Source: Nageia nagi (lineage: Eukaryota; Pinophyta). Taken from it: a stretch of 64,000 bases of DNA. The stretch is from contig JBITNC010000002.1 in the NCBI GenBank assembly GCA_050084985.1, forward strand, positions 21,328,001 to 21,392,000, read 5' to 3'. Positions 1-11,999 of this stretch are shown here, piece after piece. How positions within the stretch are numbered: the stretch's first letter is position 1; each line of letters starts with the position of its first letter. The position numbers were made by a program, and so were the translations under genes. Below the pieces are notes generated by a model. It had not been told where the DNA came from. It ran no database searches and saw only the letters and a program-made list of their open reading frames with translations.

Positions 1-189
1 TAAGCTTAGCATTTTTGATGGATGAATTTTTGCAATAATTTCATATTATAATAAAATACAAGAAGGATAACATAAATAAAATTGCATATATATTATCCAT
101 AACACCCATTAATAACCCGCATATTTTAGGTTTGAGTACCTTTATGAATTTCAATTCTTTTGTTCATGAAGAATATCCAAAAGTGTATA

Positions 190-1215
190 TGTAGGACAAA
201 GAATTTAAGGAGGTTTATATAAAACTAAAATAGTCGCCTACATGTGAGGATGAGTTAATTTTCATATAAAGGATTAACATTTTTTATAAGCTTAATTTTC
301 TTTGTATTCTAGAAGGAGAAAGAGTTTAGTTTATTTAAAAAGCTCATTCATCTCGTATTGCTGGTCATTTTAGGGTTGAAAAGACTTTAGCAAATATTTA
401 GAGGTATGTTTATTAGGCTAAGATGCAATAACAAGTTACAAATTATGTATGGGGTTGTGTTTTTTGTTGCACAAGTAAGCTTATAAATCATAAATTAGGT
501 TTATATCAACCACTTCCTATTCCTAATAGACCTTAGGAGACCATCTCTATGGACTTTATAGGAGGATTAGCTTTTTCTAAGAAGGGGCACAATTACCTAT
601 TTGTTATAGATAGGTTTTGTAAGATATATATGTTAATCCCATATAAGAAGACTCTTACTAGAGAAGATGCAGTAGACCTCTTCTTTTATCATGTTTGGGT
701 ACATTTTGATTTACCTAATTTTATCATTTCAAATAGAGATAGTAGATTTTTGGGTAAGTTTTAGACCATCTTTTGGGAGAATATGGATACTAAACTAAAT
801 AGGAGTACTACCTTTTGTCCTCAAACTATGATAGTGAATAGAATAATAGTGCATTTATTGCATGGGTACTATATATCCAACATTCCTTATTAATAGAGCT
901 TAACATAATTCCACTAGTAAATATCCATTTAAAGCATGTTTTGGGACCAACTATGCTAAACAAAGCATGAGTTGAGATATGATAAGTTGATTACAAGTTT
1001 TAATTTGGTGATTAATTTTGAATTCATATTAGTAAAGAGCTTCCAGAAGGACTGGGTAAAATGCTAAAACCAATAAGATATGGATCATTCAAGATTCTTT
1101 AGAAATTTACTAAGAACATGCCTTCAAACTGAATTTTCCTTCCTATATTAATATCCATTCAATTGTTAATGTGGATAACTTAAAGTTATTTTATCCCTCT
1201 ATCATGATTGAATTG
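190..1215 (+). pseudogene. Ty3/gypsy integrase remnant (gypsy A, upstream part)
   Basis: Decayed pol C-terminal half. Before 330 there is a pre-integrase linker (DKEFKEVYIKL). At 346-480 is the zinc-binding region, with HSSRIAGHF followed by the CxFCC pair. At 549-764 is the only open stretch, the start of the catalytic core (MDFIGGL, HVWVHFDLP, SNRDSRFLGKF). At 770-940 follow remains of the second half of the core, and at about 1165-1200 a tail resembling NVDNLKLFYP. The frame is interrupted by many TAG/TAA codons and by frameshifts, so no protein can be made. The C-terminus is not here but at 21250-21480, because a minus-strand element split this one. The 5' part lies outside the window. 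Confidence 0.85.
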
Positions 1216-1232
1216 AACTATAGGAAGTTCAA

Positions 1233-2395
1233 GTATTACCATTTGTAAAACTGCTTCATCTTAACCACTCAAAATACTTATAAATAATTTCAAGGATCTT
1301 GATACATTTGCATCTAATTTTCATATGTGATTTATGAAAAAATAACAAGGATAGGGTTTAGAATATGTTATTTGAATTTTAATATTTCAATAAGCTAATT
1401 ATACCTATAAGGAAATATAAAATGTTATAGGAGGATTCAAATCATAAGTCCTTGGGATCTTATGACCATTCAAGTGGGGTGAAATCCCAACTCTACAAGA
1501 TTGTAAGCCTCTTTTGTCCTCAATAAAAAGGATACTAGAAATAAATGATATGCCTATTGTGTAAGTATAATACTCAAGCATTGACTATAAAGAAAATCTT
1601 AGTTGAGCAAACTTGGCAATGATATGTGATAATAATGAAAATATATGATAAAGAATATTCAAGATCTAAGTATGTGTAAAGATTTACCTAAAGTGATAAA
1701 ATGATGAAAATGATAAGGGTTAAAAGATTAATAAATATTGATATAATGCCATAAAGACTAATCAAAAAATAAATATGTCTCAAATCCTAAGTTTTAGATT
1801 GTAAAGGTCAAACCCTAAGTATGAAATCTAGCCTAGTTATGCATATATGAAAAATAAATGATAAATAAACAATATATTGTATGATACAAGTCTTCAATAT
1901 GGACTTATTTAAGATTTAAACATGAAATATCTCATAAACTTAAATATAAATATCACAATATATTTAATCAACCAAAAGCTACCTCAATCCATGAAGCATA
2001 CAGAAGCAATCCTAAGGCACAAATATGGAGGCTCAAAGATTGATGTAAACCCTCGAAGATGATGTCATAAACTTGGAATTGCATGTAGATAGGTACAATA
2101 ATTGTATATATCATACAAAAGTGTATATAAAATTGAAAATTAAGCCTCAATTACTTTTTATAAACATCAAAAAGAATCACCCAAACAATTGGGTGACCTA
2201 CAGGATCATCTGGATGAATAGCTAATCATCCAGACGACTAGAACCAAAGTGTTAGAAATGAATTAAAGGATTAAATGAAATCGATTAAAATTATCAATAA
2301 TGTTGCATAATATGTTAGATCAACATGATAGAGTAAATATAATAAATATCAGTAAAACATTGTTAGCAAGGTAAATATATTTTAGGGTATTTACG
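1233..2395 (-). repeat. 3' LTR of the Tat element
   Basis: About 1.16 kb, in the same orientation as and clearly homologous to 20070-21243. Shared blocks include 'aggatcttgatacatttgca' (1293 and 20140) and 'tttagggtattta' at the upper end. Read on the minus strand it begins CGTAAATACCC where the other copy begins TGTAAATACCC, so the terminal TG has mutated. The lower boundary (about 1233) comes from alignment to the other copy and is uncertain by about 10 bases. Confidence 0.8.
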
Positions 2396-2409
2396 ATTTC
2401 CCCTTTTTG
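2396..2409 (-). other. Polypurine tract of the Tat element
   Basis: The minus strand reads AAAAAGGGGAAAT directly before the LTR start. Position and composition fit the plus-strand priming site of an LTR retrotransposon and fix the element's orientation as minus. Confidence 0.8.
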
Positions 2410-4590
2410 TGTTGAGCTTTGAAACCTATGAGAAGCTAAGTAAAAAAATATGTTAAATGATAAACCAATAATCAAAAATTTCATAAATGATATAAAATCA
2501 TAAAATGATTAGGATGAGAGATGGTTTTAGCATATGATAGGTTATAAAATATCATCCTAAACATTCAAATCGAGTCTAGTTTTGGTGCATGATAAGTTGT
2601 ATAACATTGAGTTGAACATTATGATAAACCAACGAAGTTTGGTTTTGATATGTGACATGTTGTATAAGATGGATTTGGACCTCATGATGATGACCTATGA
2701 TAAAATATAACAAGTGAATCAAGTAGTTTGTAGAATAAGAAAGTAAAATTTTAATCTATCTAATATTATTTTATCTAATTATGAAAAGGGAAATGATCTT
2801 TTCTTTTCCCCAATAATCAAAGGGTAATAAGAAAGAAAATGATCTCTACTTTGCCCTATAAATTGAAGGGTGTGTGAATCTTCTTTTTGTCTAGTAGTTG
2901 AAGGAATGATCATAGGATCATATACCTACCAAGCATTGGATTGTAGCATGCAGACATACGATACTTGAACAAAGTGATAAATGATCTTTACTTTTCCCCA
3001 ATAGTTAAAGGATGAGGATCATAGGTTTTTAGACCTACCAAGTGTTTAACTATAGCACATAGGCATACAACACTGATAAAGATATGATGATGATCTCTTC
3101 TTTACCCTAGCAATTGAATGGTGAAGTATTGTAGGCTTGTATACCTACCAAACATTAAACCATTACACATAGGCATATGATGTTTGATAAAAAGTGAGAA
3201 AGTTGAATATGATGATGTATAAGTATGTTGATCGCCAATTAGTTATGTCAAACCAAAAATTGTCCAACAAACACTCATAATACAAAAATTTCAACCATGC
3301 ATAAGAAGTATGTTGAATTGCAGCTATTAAGAATTTGTTAAATTTTGATCAATTTGAAATAGTGTGTGAAGCTTTCCCCTTCAAATGGGGAGGTATAATT
3401 TGGATAACAAGACAAGATGCCTAACCATTTGATTGAATGGATAAAAAAATGATGGTAATAATATTAAGTTTGCAAAGTGATATAATGACAGAACATATCA
3501 TTCAAGTGACTACAAGGTTGTTCGAATGATTAGGATTTGGATAAATCTTTTAATAACCTTGGGTCGCAAGAATAATCCGATCAATGGTAAAATTAAAAAT
3601 AAAAAATAACATAATATTTTAACTTTGCACTTTGAAATTGACCTTCATGTTTAGAGCTCTAAGTGTTTTATACTATTTAAATAAATATTTTTCTATAAAT
3701 GGTAGTGACTTGGTATTTGGGTGGTTAGACAATGACATGGTGAGTGTCAAGATTGCAAGGACTACTACCTAACTGAAGTGAGACTCATGATGATTGCATA
3801 CCTTAATCTAAGGGTTGGACCTAGGGATGATCCCCCACCCAAAAAGTTAGGGATGAAACCCCTCTTTGGTGACTACAATGATTTGTAAATACAAATAAAA
3901 ATATGCTTGTGCTTGGTGAAAACCCATTACATTAAATTAGAGATTTTAAATACTAGTTGTAAATAAAAATATCTATTGTTGGATAGGTTTTATTATAAAT
4001 GAAATTTTGAGTTTTGGAGTGAACTAGGGCAAGATGGTATAGAAATACTACTAAGATGCAAAATTATATCTTCTATTTGAAAAATCCCAACTTAAAATCA
4101 ACATACGAAAAATGTAGTACTACATGTGAATGTCGAAAGTAAATAAGTAGTCATAGATATATCTTAGGGAAAAACATATACAATACATAAACAAAAGGAT
4201 AAATGGTACTATAGTAACTAAATAAAAGGTATTCCTACAAAACCATGAATAGCAACATAATCACCCTCCCCCTCCTTCTAACTTAACAAGCATAGCAATA
4301 CGGAATGATTTGATATATGTTGATTAGGTATAGAATTTATGATTTTATATGTATACATGTTGTAAATTATATGTTTTAGTAATATATTGTATGCAAAATT
4401 TTTGAATTAGAGAAAATAAGACATCAAATGCATTAAACAATTCTACTATGAAATAAAATATGAGACATAGGCAAACTAAACAACTAACTTAGATCTAGAG
4501 ATGACTTACATAAATATAGAAAATGCATACTAATAAAATGTTTAATACACTTGAAATTTATGCTAGATGAAACTTTAATAAAATTTTCAT
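2410..4590 (-). other. 3' untranslated region of the Tat element with an irregular minisatellite
   Basis: AT-rich with no coding signal on either strand. At about 2790-3200 a repeated block recurs: 'gatcttta...cccaatag', then 'tacctaccaa', then 'cataggcata'. The 'acctaccaa' block recurs at about 2922, 3031 and 3140, a spacing of about 109 bp; the first unit is irregular. Tandem arrays in the region before the 3' LTR are typical of Tat/Ogre elements. 3240-4590 holds only unstructured AT-rich sequence. Confidence 0.6.
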
Positions 4591-4599
4591 CCACTAGGA

Positions 4600-5750
4600 T
4601 CAATATGTGAGGCACATTGACCCAAGCAAATTGAGATTGGTTGGAGGTGATCAAGCTAGTCAAAGCAGGAAGGATACTCTCTATTATGGGAGATACCTTG
4701 TATATGATAGCACTCAAGGAGAAATTGTACCCAGATATATGCACATTATTACTCTCAATGGAGGAGATGATGATGACTCTAAAGGATAGTTATAGGATTT
4801 TTAGGCTCCTATGGAGGGAGAGATGATTATGGTGGAAATAGAAAGGGTGATAATTCATCCATACATGGGAAAGGTTATAGAGATTAAGACCTTAAAAATG
4901 AATGGGTTATCATTGAGCCCCTTATAAGGATGATTAAATCAAGTACCAAGATATTATGGCCAATATTTTGATATCATCATTCATCTTACCAGATTCCTTA
5001 AGACCTCAATTCCCTTGGAACATGTTTGATATCATAACATGTATGGTCAAGGACCATATAATATTTACATGGGGGGCATCCTTATTGGTATATACATACC
5101 ATTTAGTTATAAGTAGTAGCTCAAGGGAAATATGGAGTGAAAACTTCCTTTTTTCTCCAAGTATAGGCTTAGGAGCACATTCAACCAAGGAGGCCAAACT
5201 CATTACTAGTGGTAGTGCATACTAATGACCTAACAGGATAAATTCCACACATAGCTAAATGGGATCTTCCCTACATAAGGCATAGGGAGCATGATCTATA
5301 TTGACTAAGGAGCCATCCATATGATGGATGCATGAATTGGTATAGGTAGTTCCTAGTGGGTTTGCATTCTTAATACATCATATGATAGCCATACCTTGGT
5401 AAGACACACTAGGTAGAGGAAAATGTATAGCTAGCATGGACCAAGAAGACTAGACATGCCAAGGGGTTACATATCAGATATGTGGATATCTTCCACTTTG
5501 AGTGGGTGCAAAGATAGTATATTTTAGTTTAGGATGTGTCACTAGATATGGTACTCTATGGAAGGATAGATAGGAAGGCCTCAATGAGGCCTAGGATTAC
5601 ATACATATAGCCTAATGTGGTGCCAAATACACCCATAGTATGAGCTATTATGGATGAAATTAGGGCCACCCTAGCATATGATTCTTGGTGGGCCCCCTAA
5701 ATGGATCAACTATCAAACTAGATTATGATAATATGATAGGGCCTGATATC
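4600..5750 (+). pseudogene. Antisense extra ORF of the Tat element, N-terminal part
   Basis: A plus-strand coding remnant lying between pol and the 3' LTR of a minus-strand Tat element, the place where that lineage carries antisense ORFs. Readable pieces are at 4607-4789, at 4956-5210 (QFPWNMFDIITCMVKDH, FTWGASLLVYTYH), and at about 5435-5745 in one frame interrupted almost only by TAG/TAA. The last piece includes RYVDIFHFEWVQR, VVPNTPIV and IMDEIRATLAYDSWW. The domain resembles the mobile-domain or gypsy-type extra proteins described in some plant elements, but I cannot assign a family with certainty. The base composition is less AT-rich than the flanks. Confidence 0.5.
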
Positions 5751-6935
5751 ACCAATTGACCCATGGGTTACAAAGGGTAAACAGGGCCAAGGAGATGAGG
5801 AGATCATAAAATTGAAGATAAAGGGCAGGGAGTCTAGGTAGGATATTCAAGATTATGGAGCATTGATGCTGGAGTAAGTTAAACCGAACTAAGTAGGAGG
5901 AGGTCGCATAAGATGATTATTTTATACAGTCGAAAAGTAAAGTGTTACAGTTCAGGGAAAGAGACATTAGCTCGTAGGAAAAAGTAGTACCCCAAGGGAC
6001 TTGATCTATTTTGAATGGAAACGGTATGTCCGGAGGAGGATGACGTCACATACGAAGCTAGTATGGATGCAAAGGTAGAAAAATTCGAGGCAAGGAATGG
6101 TGACTCAGAGGCGAAGCATTCTGTAACCATAATAAGGGGCAAGAGACTATGTGTTATAAGGCATCCAGGTATACTATAAGGGCAATTAGTTCAGAGCCAG
6201 TATTAAGGGCAGAGATTTCATAGTGGTCAACGTAAGGGGATAGAGAGTGACTAAGTCAAAAGGGAAGAAAGGTCAGAGGAAAAGTGGCCCTAAAGATATA
6301 AAGGCACCATAGAATTAAGATAGGAAATGAGAGTGGAGATATAGAATGCTTACAAGATAAGGAAACAACGTCGGATCTCCCCAATGTTGATAAGAGGGCC
6401 AACCATAGGTAAGGTGTACCTCAGATCAATAGGAATTGTGCAGCACTTTTGTAAGGTTCTTCTGAATTGAAATGTTAATAAGGAAGTTTATATGAAGTAT
6501 AGGGAATGGTCGTATAGAAAAGGCTAATATTACTACCAAGAGGCTTAAAGAAACATCTTGATTGCATGTCTAGCACGAATGTTATCTATGGACATTATGA
6601 GCTTTGTGCATGAGTAATTCTTTAGTAAAACTATGTAGGGCTATAAGTGATAGAAAGGGGGAGACAGAGGTAGAACTGCTGGATGGCCTATGATAAGTTG
6701 CCATCGTATAGGTCTCAATAGGATTACTTGATATCACCTCCCTCTTTGACTCCCTTTTGTAGCCTATTATTGATGAATCCCGTCCACTCTTTTTATCTCT
6801 TTCCTGTTACTTTTTCTCTACCAATGGATAAGGAACCGGCCTTCTCCGGAGATCAGGCTGTGTCCTACAGTCTATTCGTGAACTACTTTGGTTAAGATTG
6901 TTCCAGGCACACATATTACACAATCTCAATCAACA
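5750..6935 (+). repeat. LTR inserted in the antisense ORF; upper part blended with ORF sequence
   Basis: The segment 6776-6935 is about 97% identical to the reverse complement of the start of the solo LTR at 22543 and stops exactly at its terminal CAATCAACA. Upstream, 5750-6776 alternates on a scale of tens of bases between two sources. One is the same LTR: 16 identical bases at 5908-5923 against 23785-23800, plus the TCCGGAGG/TGACGTCA cluster near 6035. The other is the extra ORF at 6992-7945: for example 19 identical bases at 5955-5973 against 7092-7110. The two sources are not homologous to each other. A faithful LTR copy of about 1.2-1.4 kb probably stands here in reality. Confidence 0.55.
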
Positions 6936-8149
6936 ATGAGGAGGAGGATGAAAATGAGGAGATAAAGGATGAGGAGGTCTAGGATGAGGGTATTCAAGAT
7001 TATGGCATGCTTGATGTGGATATGTTAAACCAACTAATGTAGGAGGAGGTCCCATAAGAGTTATTATAGCAACAGTAGGTGTTACAGTAGGGGGAAAGAG
7101 ACATTAGCTCTAGGACCCCTAAGTAGTACCCCCAAGAGGTCTTGGATCTAGTTTTAGTTATAGTGGACAAGCAAGTTGTATAGTACCAAGGAGAGAGGGA
7201 TGCACTCCAATAATAGCTAGATGTGATGCAAGTGTAGCTCTTAATAAAGTAGGCTATTAGGATGGTGCTAGAGGGATAGCTCGTAACATAAAAGGTGATG
7301 AGAGCTATGGTTAAGGGGCATCCAGGTATACTATAGGGTTAGTTAAGAGCCCTATTAAGGGGCATGCAGATACTTCTCATAGTGGTCATAACTGTTATAG
7401 GGGATAGAGATGTGATCTAAGCATGGGAAGAGGTAAGAGGTAAGAGTGGGCCCTATTATAGATATAGGCACCCATACTGAGGATATATTGATAGGAAATA
7501 GAGAGTGGGAGATAATAGATATGGTTACATAGATAGAGGTCAAATTCACTAGGCTCCAGGTGGTGATAAGATGGGCCACACCCATAGGTAAAGGATGCCT
7601 AGCCCCTCAAGATCAATAGAATTGTAGCAGCACTTAATGTAGGCCCTAGAAGATGTTGAATAGGAAGTTATGTGGGTATAGGGATGGTAGTTATAGATCA
7701 TAGAGGCAATATTACTACCAATGAGGTTAAAGAACTCATAGATTGCATCCATAGCACAATGTGTATCTAGGAGCATTATGAGATCATAGTGCAATGAGAG
7801 CAACTCAATTAGAAAACCTATGTAGGGCTATAAGTGAAAGAAAGGGATGGAGAAAGAGGTAGTAACTAGCATAGGAAGGCCTATGATAAGTGCCATCTTA
7901 TAGGTCATCAATAGGATATCTAGATATCACCTCCCTCTATTGAACATAGTAGAGCCATAATTGAGAGTAGTCCATCAGAAGCATAAGATGAGGGTTAGGG
8001 GGAGATGAGCACTCCCCTTAGTAAGCATCAAATATGGGATGACCCCACACCCTATGGATGCAAGGAGATAGGGATAGATTGACAAATGCTATGTAATTTT
8101 AGGCACCAAAATACACATGATCTTGTATTATTTGAAAATCTATTTATGA
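6936..8149 (+). pseudogene. Antisense extra ORF, C-terminal part with coiled coil; stops are mostly TAG
   Basis: One uninterrupted reading frame of 404 codons (up to the TGA at 8147-8149) with no frameshift but close to 40 internal stops. Roughly seven in ten are TAG, about eight are TAA and three are TGA. Almost every stop falls where Gln (CAG/CAA) or Arg (CGA) would fit, as in QxxQQ-rich heptads near 7065-7240. It begins with an acidic run (NEEEDENEE). A coiled coil follows, then an Arg/Tyr-rich stretch (RYRHPY near 7470) and a basic tail. It continues the ORF piece ending near 5745, with an LTR between. This could be the extra Tat protein; no domain is recognised in this half. Confidence 0.55.
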
Positions 8150-10900
8150 TGTAGGTAGGACACTATGTGTATGGACATTTTTTATGGACACCTAATATGT
8201 ATATTTGCATATTTTTCTCATATGATGGATATTATGTATGATAGATTTTATGATATGTATGTTTGGATATGATGCTATATGTGATGGATATTTGATGACG
8301 TTATGGATATGTATGGATCCATATATGAATGGATGTATGTTTATGATACATGTATTTATGATGTGATGTATGCACTTATGTATGTATGAATGAAACCTAA
8401 TGAATGATGCTTGCAAACTCACTTATGAATGAATGTATTAAATGAACTATGGATGTACATACATAATGATACAATGATAAATGGACTCTAAATGGATAAA
8501 ATGAACTTGTATGTATAATCACACATAAGAAAATGAACTTATATGCTTAAACACACATGGAAAAATAAACTCTAATGAAATACATTAATGAACCATGATA
8601 AAATATATGAAAAGATAACAAGAGATAATAACAATGACGAAATAAGACATTGTACAACAACATCACTTTATAAAAGCTAATAAAAATGAAGATGAAAAAG
8701 TGTGAAAAATAATAAAATGGCAAGAAATAATGATAATATGTAAACAATCATATGATAATAGAATGATAAACAAGATAAAACTTAACTCAATTGAACATAA
8801 ATGACTAAGAAGAGATAATGAAATTATCAAATCATAAAGAATGACTCAAAATAAGAACTTAATAAAACTAATGAGAAGCAAGACAATGAACTTATCACTA
8901 AAAGAGAAATAATAAAATAAATCATAATGATAAAATGTTTAAAATACCAAAATGAAAAAAATAGGAACAAAATGAACCCATCATAATGACCAACAAATGC
9001 TTAAATTGCCAACAAAACAAGTCGGCATGCTACTAAAAATTTGATGAAAAGCACATAAAATGAGGTAGGGTACATATCATAGGGATACCCACCTAAAAAC
9101 TCAATTTACTCATACCATAACAAATATAAACAATAACCATACCAAAATACTTCCTAGATATGGTTGAAATGGACCAAAATGAGATAATTACGAAATTGGC
9201 ACTTTTGAAAAAGTGAAAATACAAACTTTGGTAGATGATAACTAGCAACCATTTTGAAAATTTGATGAACTAGATTAAAAATATGAGAAGTAATAATTTG
9301 ATATAATAGCAAGATTAAATAGTTCAAAAAATGGAGGTCATTTTTCTTATTTTTGAAATTGAAACAAAAGGTTACTTGGCCCAAGGTGACAACCCTTTAG
9401 TGCTCATTGAAAGTGCACTATTTCAAGTAGCTTGAAAACTTTACATGTTGATTGAATTTAGATCAAAAATAAGAAATAAATTAATAGAGTTAAAAATAGA
9501 TACGATTTGCTATGTTTAAAATTGCAAAACTAGAGCCAACTTTTTAGGGTACTAATTTTCAAGACCATCCTTGAGCCAAAATGGATGATGAGATAGTTAC
9601 AAAATAGCTTGAAATGGTATGATATAACATGATAGAACCTAATGAGTCATAATATGAATAATTTACAAGATAGGACCACAATATGACACAAGTCGGTTTG
9701 CTAGGGTGACTATGCATATGTGTGCAAGGGGCCTACTTTGGACCTAAAATAAATTATTGAAATATGACCCGAGTTGGATGAAATTGACTTTCTATGAATA
9801 CCAATATGAATGTAAAACTAAGAAAATAAATCATTCACAAAACCAACATGGTTACATAGGTTTTTAAAAGCTAAATAGAATATAATTTTGATAAAATTGA
9901 TGGATGTACAAACATGATGAAAGAAAAATAAATGCGATAAAGGCATAACATGATAATAAATACAATATTGAAATGACTAAACAAGAGACAAAAAATGATC
10001 AAATAAGATTAAAATGACCAAGCATCGACAAATAAGAAATATGAAATATGCAGCATCAATGCATGTTCATTTATGTCACACATCATGATAATTTTGTATG
10101 GTTTTTCCCTTACAAACCATGCTAGTCTATAGTCTATGATCAATCCCAAGGGAATGATTTTAATGCAAACTAATATTTTTGACTAAGATCCAAATGGTAT
10201 CATCACCAAGAAATCACAAATCATGTATGGTGATAAGTAACATAAATGGATATATGAAAATGTCATTGATGGGGACCTTGCATAATTAAGATGCAATGGA
10301 TACAATAGATCAAGCAATATGAAATGATATGAATGTGAATGGAAGAAAAATAAAGTATCAATGCAAACAACCACTTGGTCAATAAGGTTATTTTGAGACT
10401 AAATTCCACTAGTGTTCAGGACTATGCTTGCTTTGTTGTAGAATAAATATAATATTCAAGAGTCTTGACTAAGATGAGGACCAAGAGGGATGAAAAATAG
10501 TATGAAAAATGCAAAGTATTGATAAGTGATGAGAAGATGAAATGATATAAGCATAGATGCATGATAGGGAGATGAATCGATGAGTGACTTGTGGTTTTTT
10601 TGCACTCAAAAAAGGTAGGATGACACTAAAAATTGGAGAACCATATAAGTATCAACTCCTAATGATATGATCAAAAATAAAATAAAGTGGCAAGATGAAA
10701 AAATGGTATGACACATAAGCTCAAGGAAATGCTAACACGTAAGACACCCCTTATATCTTAGCATAAAGTAGATGAGTGACTAACTCTAGATGATATGCTA
10801 TTATAAATAAAGAAATGATGTTGAAATGTTATGAGAGATCAAACAAACAAAATCTAACAAACAAATTAAAAAAATAGAGATGAACAAGGCAAATACTAAG
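8150..10900 (-). other. AT-rich spacer between antisense ORF and integrase
   Basis: Part of the Tat element's long 3' region. 8150-8500 is a degenerate repeat of TATGGATG/TATGTATG words. 8500-10900 is dominated by AATGATAAAATGA-like sequence. I see no coding, RNA or regulatory feature. Confidence 0.5.
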
Positions 10901-10904
10901 CATA

Positions 10905-11970
10905 GAATGGACAAAGATGGATGATGTTGAAAGGATCAAGCTCTTTTCTTCTCTTTAAATCTAAAAAATGGTAGGCACATGTTTTGAATTTCTTTTTGAT
11001 GATGTGAGGTCCTAACCAATTTGGTGCAAACTTATCTTGAAGAGGCTTCTCAAGGTGTGACTATTGTTAATTATTTTTATGTACCAAGTAACCAATCTTG
11101 AACTCTTTATCTCTAATATTCTTGTTGTACACATGCTTCAACCATTCTTAATAGATTTTATGATGTTTAATGGCATCAATATGTCTCTCATAAAGAAGGA
11201 TAATTTGATCTAACCTAGCCTTCCTGGCTTCCTCATCTGGAATGAGGCTCTGAAGCTGAACTCTCAAAGATGAAATCTCTAACTCAAGAGGCATGATTAC
11301 TTCTACACCATAGACTAATGAAAAAGGGGTGGCCCTTGTGGGTTTTCTAAAGTTGGTGAGATAATTCCATAAGGTATATGGAATAAACTCATGCCAATTC
11401 ATGTCATTATCATTGAACATCTTTTTTAGGATTATGAAAATGGTTTTATTGGATGCCACTACTTGAACATTACCTTGGGAGTAATACAGTGTGGAGAAGG
11501 AATGTTGAATATTATAACCATTACATAATGCTCTCACATGTTAATTTTTAAAATAAATTCCATTATCTAATATGATATTGTTTGGAATGTTAAACCTACA
11601 TATAATATGTGTGTTAATGAAGTTGAAAATATTATGACCCATGGTGGAAATAAGTGGATCAACCTTGATCCAACTAGTAAAGTACTCTATCATGGTGATA
11701 ATGAACTTATGGCTTCCTAGGTATAAACAAACCTACTAGATCAAAACCCCATTATGTAAAAGGCCATATATACTAGATAAGATTAAGTGCTTAAATATAT
11801 AGATACTACAAATGAGAATGTTGTTGATACTTAACACACTTCTCTATATATTCATAATAGTCTCATTCCATGGTAGGCCAATAGTACCCCATCTTGATAA
11901 TACACTTGGTGATGGTGGTTCTATTAAATTTTCCACCACATATTCCATCATGATAAGTATGAATAGAAAT
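10905..11970 (-). pseudogene. Tat integrase
   Basis: Reading down the minus strand there is a zinc-binding H2C2 region at about 11970-11820 (YHDGICGGKF, YYWPTME, KCVKYQQHS; one zinc His looks replaced by Lys). The catalytic core follows, with DNGIYFKN near 11560. At 11537-11148 is a 129-residue open stretch with FSTLYYSQGN, KKMFNDNDMNWHEF, RATPFSLVYGVEV and the SLRVQLQSLIPDEEARKARL helix. The C-terminal part near 11040-10920 has KFAPNWLGPHIIKK and ELDPFNI. The family would insert cDNA into the host genome; stops and frameshifts make this copy dead. The phrasing is that of the Tat lineage rather than of chromoviruses. Confidence 0.85.
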
Positions 11971-11999
11971 AAACTAATGAAAAATATCTAAACAATGTA

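Noticed and set aside
4484-4744. Minus-strand open frame of 86 codons
   Set aside because: It overlaps the start of the plus-strand extra ORF remnant and has no recognisable motif.
6824-6935. ATG at 6824 as the start of the extra ORF (MDKEPAFSGDQ...), in frame with it
   Set aside because: 6776-6935 is the terminal part of an LTR, also present at 22543-22700 without the ORF. The in-frame join looks accidental.
6936-8149. A variant genetic code in which TAG/TAA encode Gln
   Set aside because: Other elements in the window end at ordinary stops and the bias is explained by CAG-to-TAG decay in methylated transposons; plant nuclei use the standard code.
8192-8422. His/Ile-rich minus-strand open frame
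   Set aside because: Produced by low-complexity TATGGATG words.
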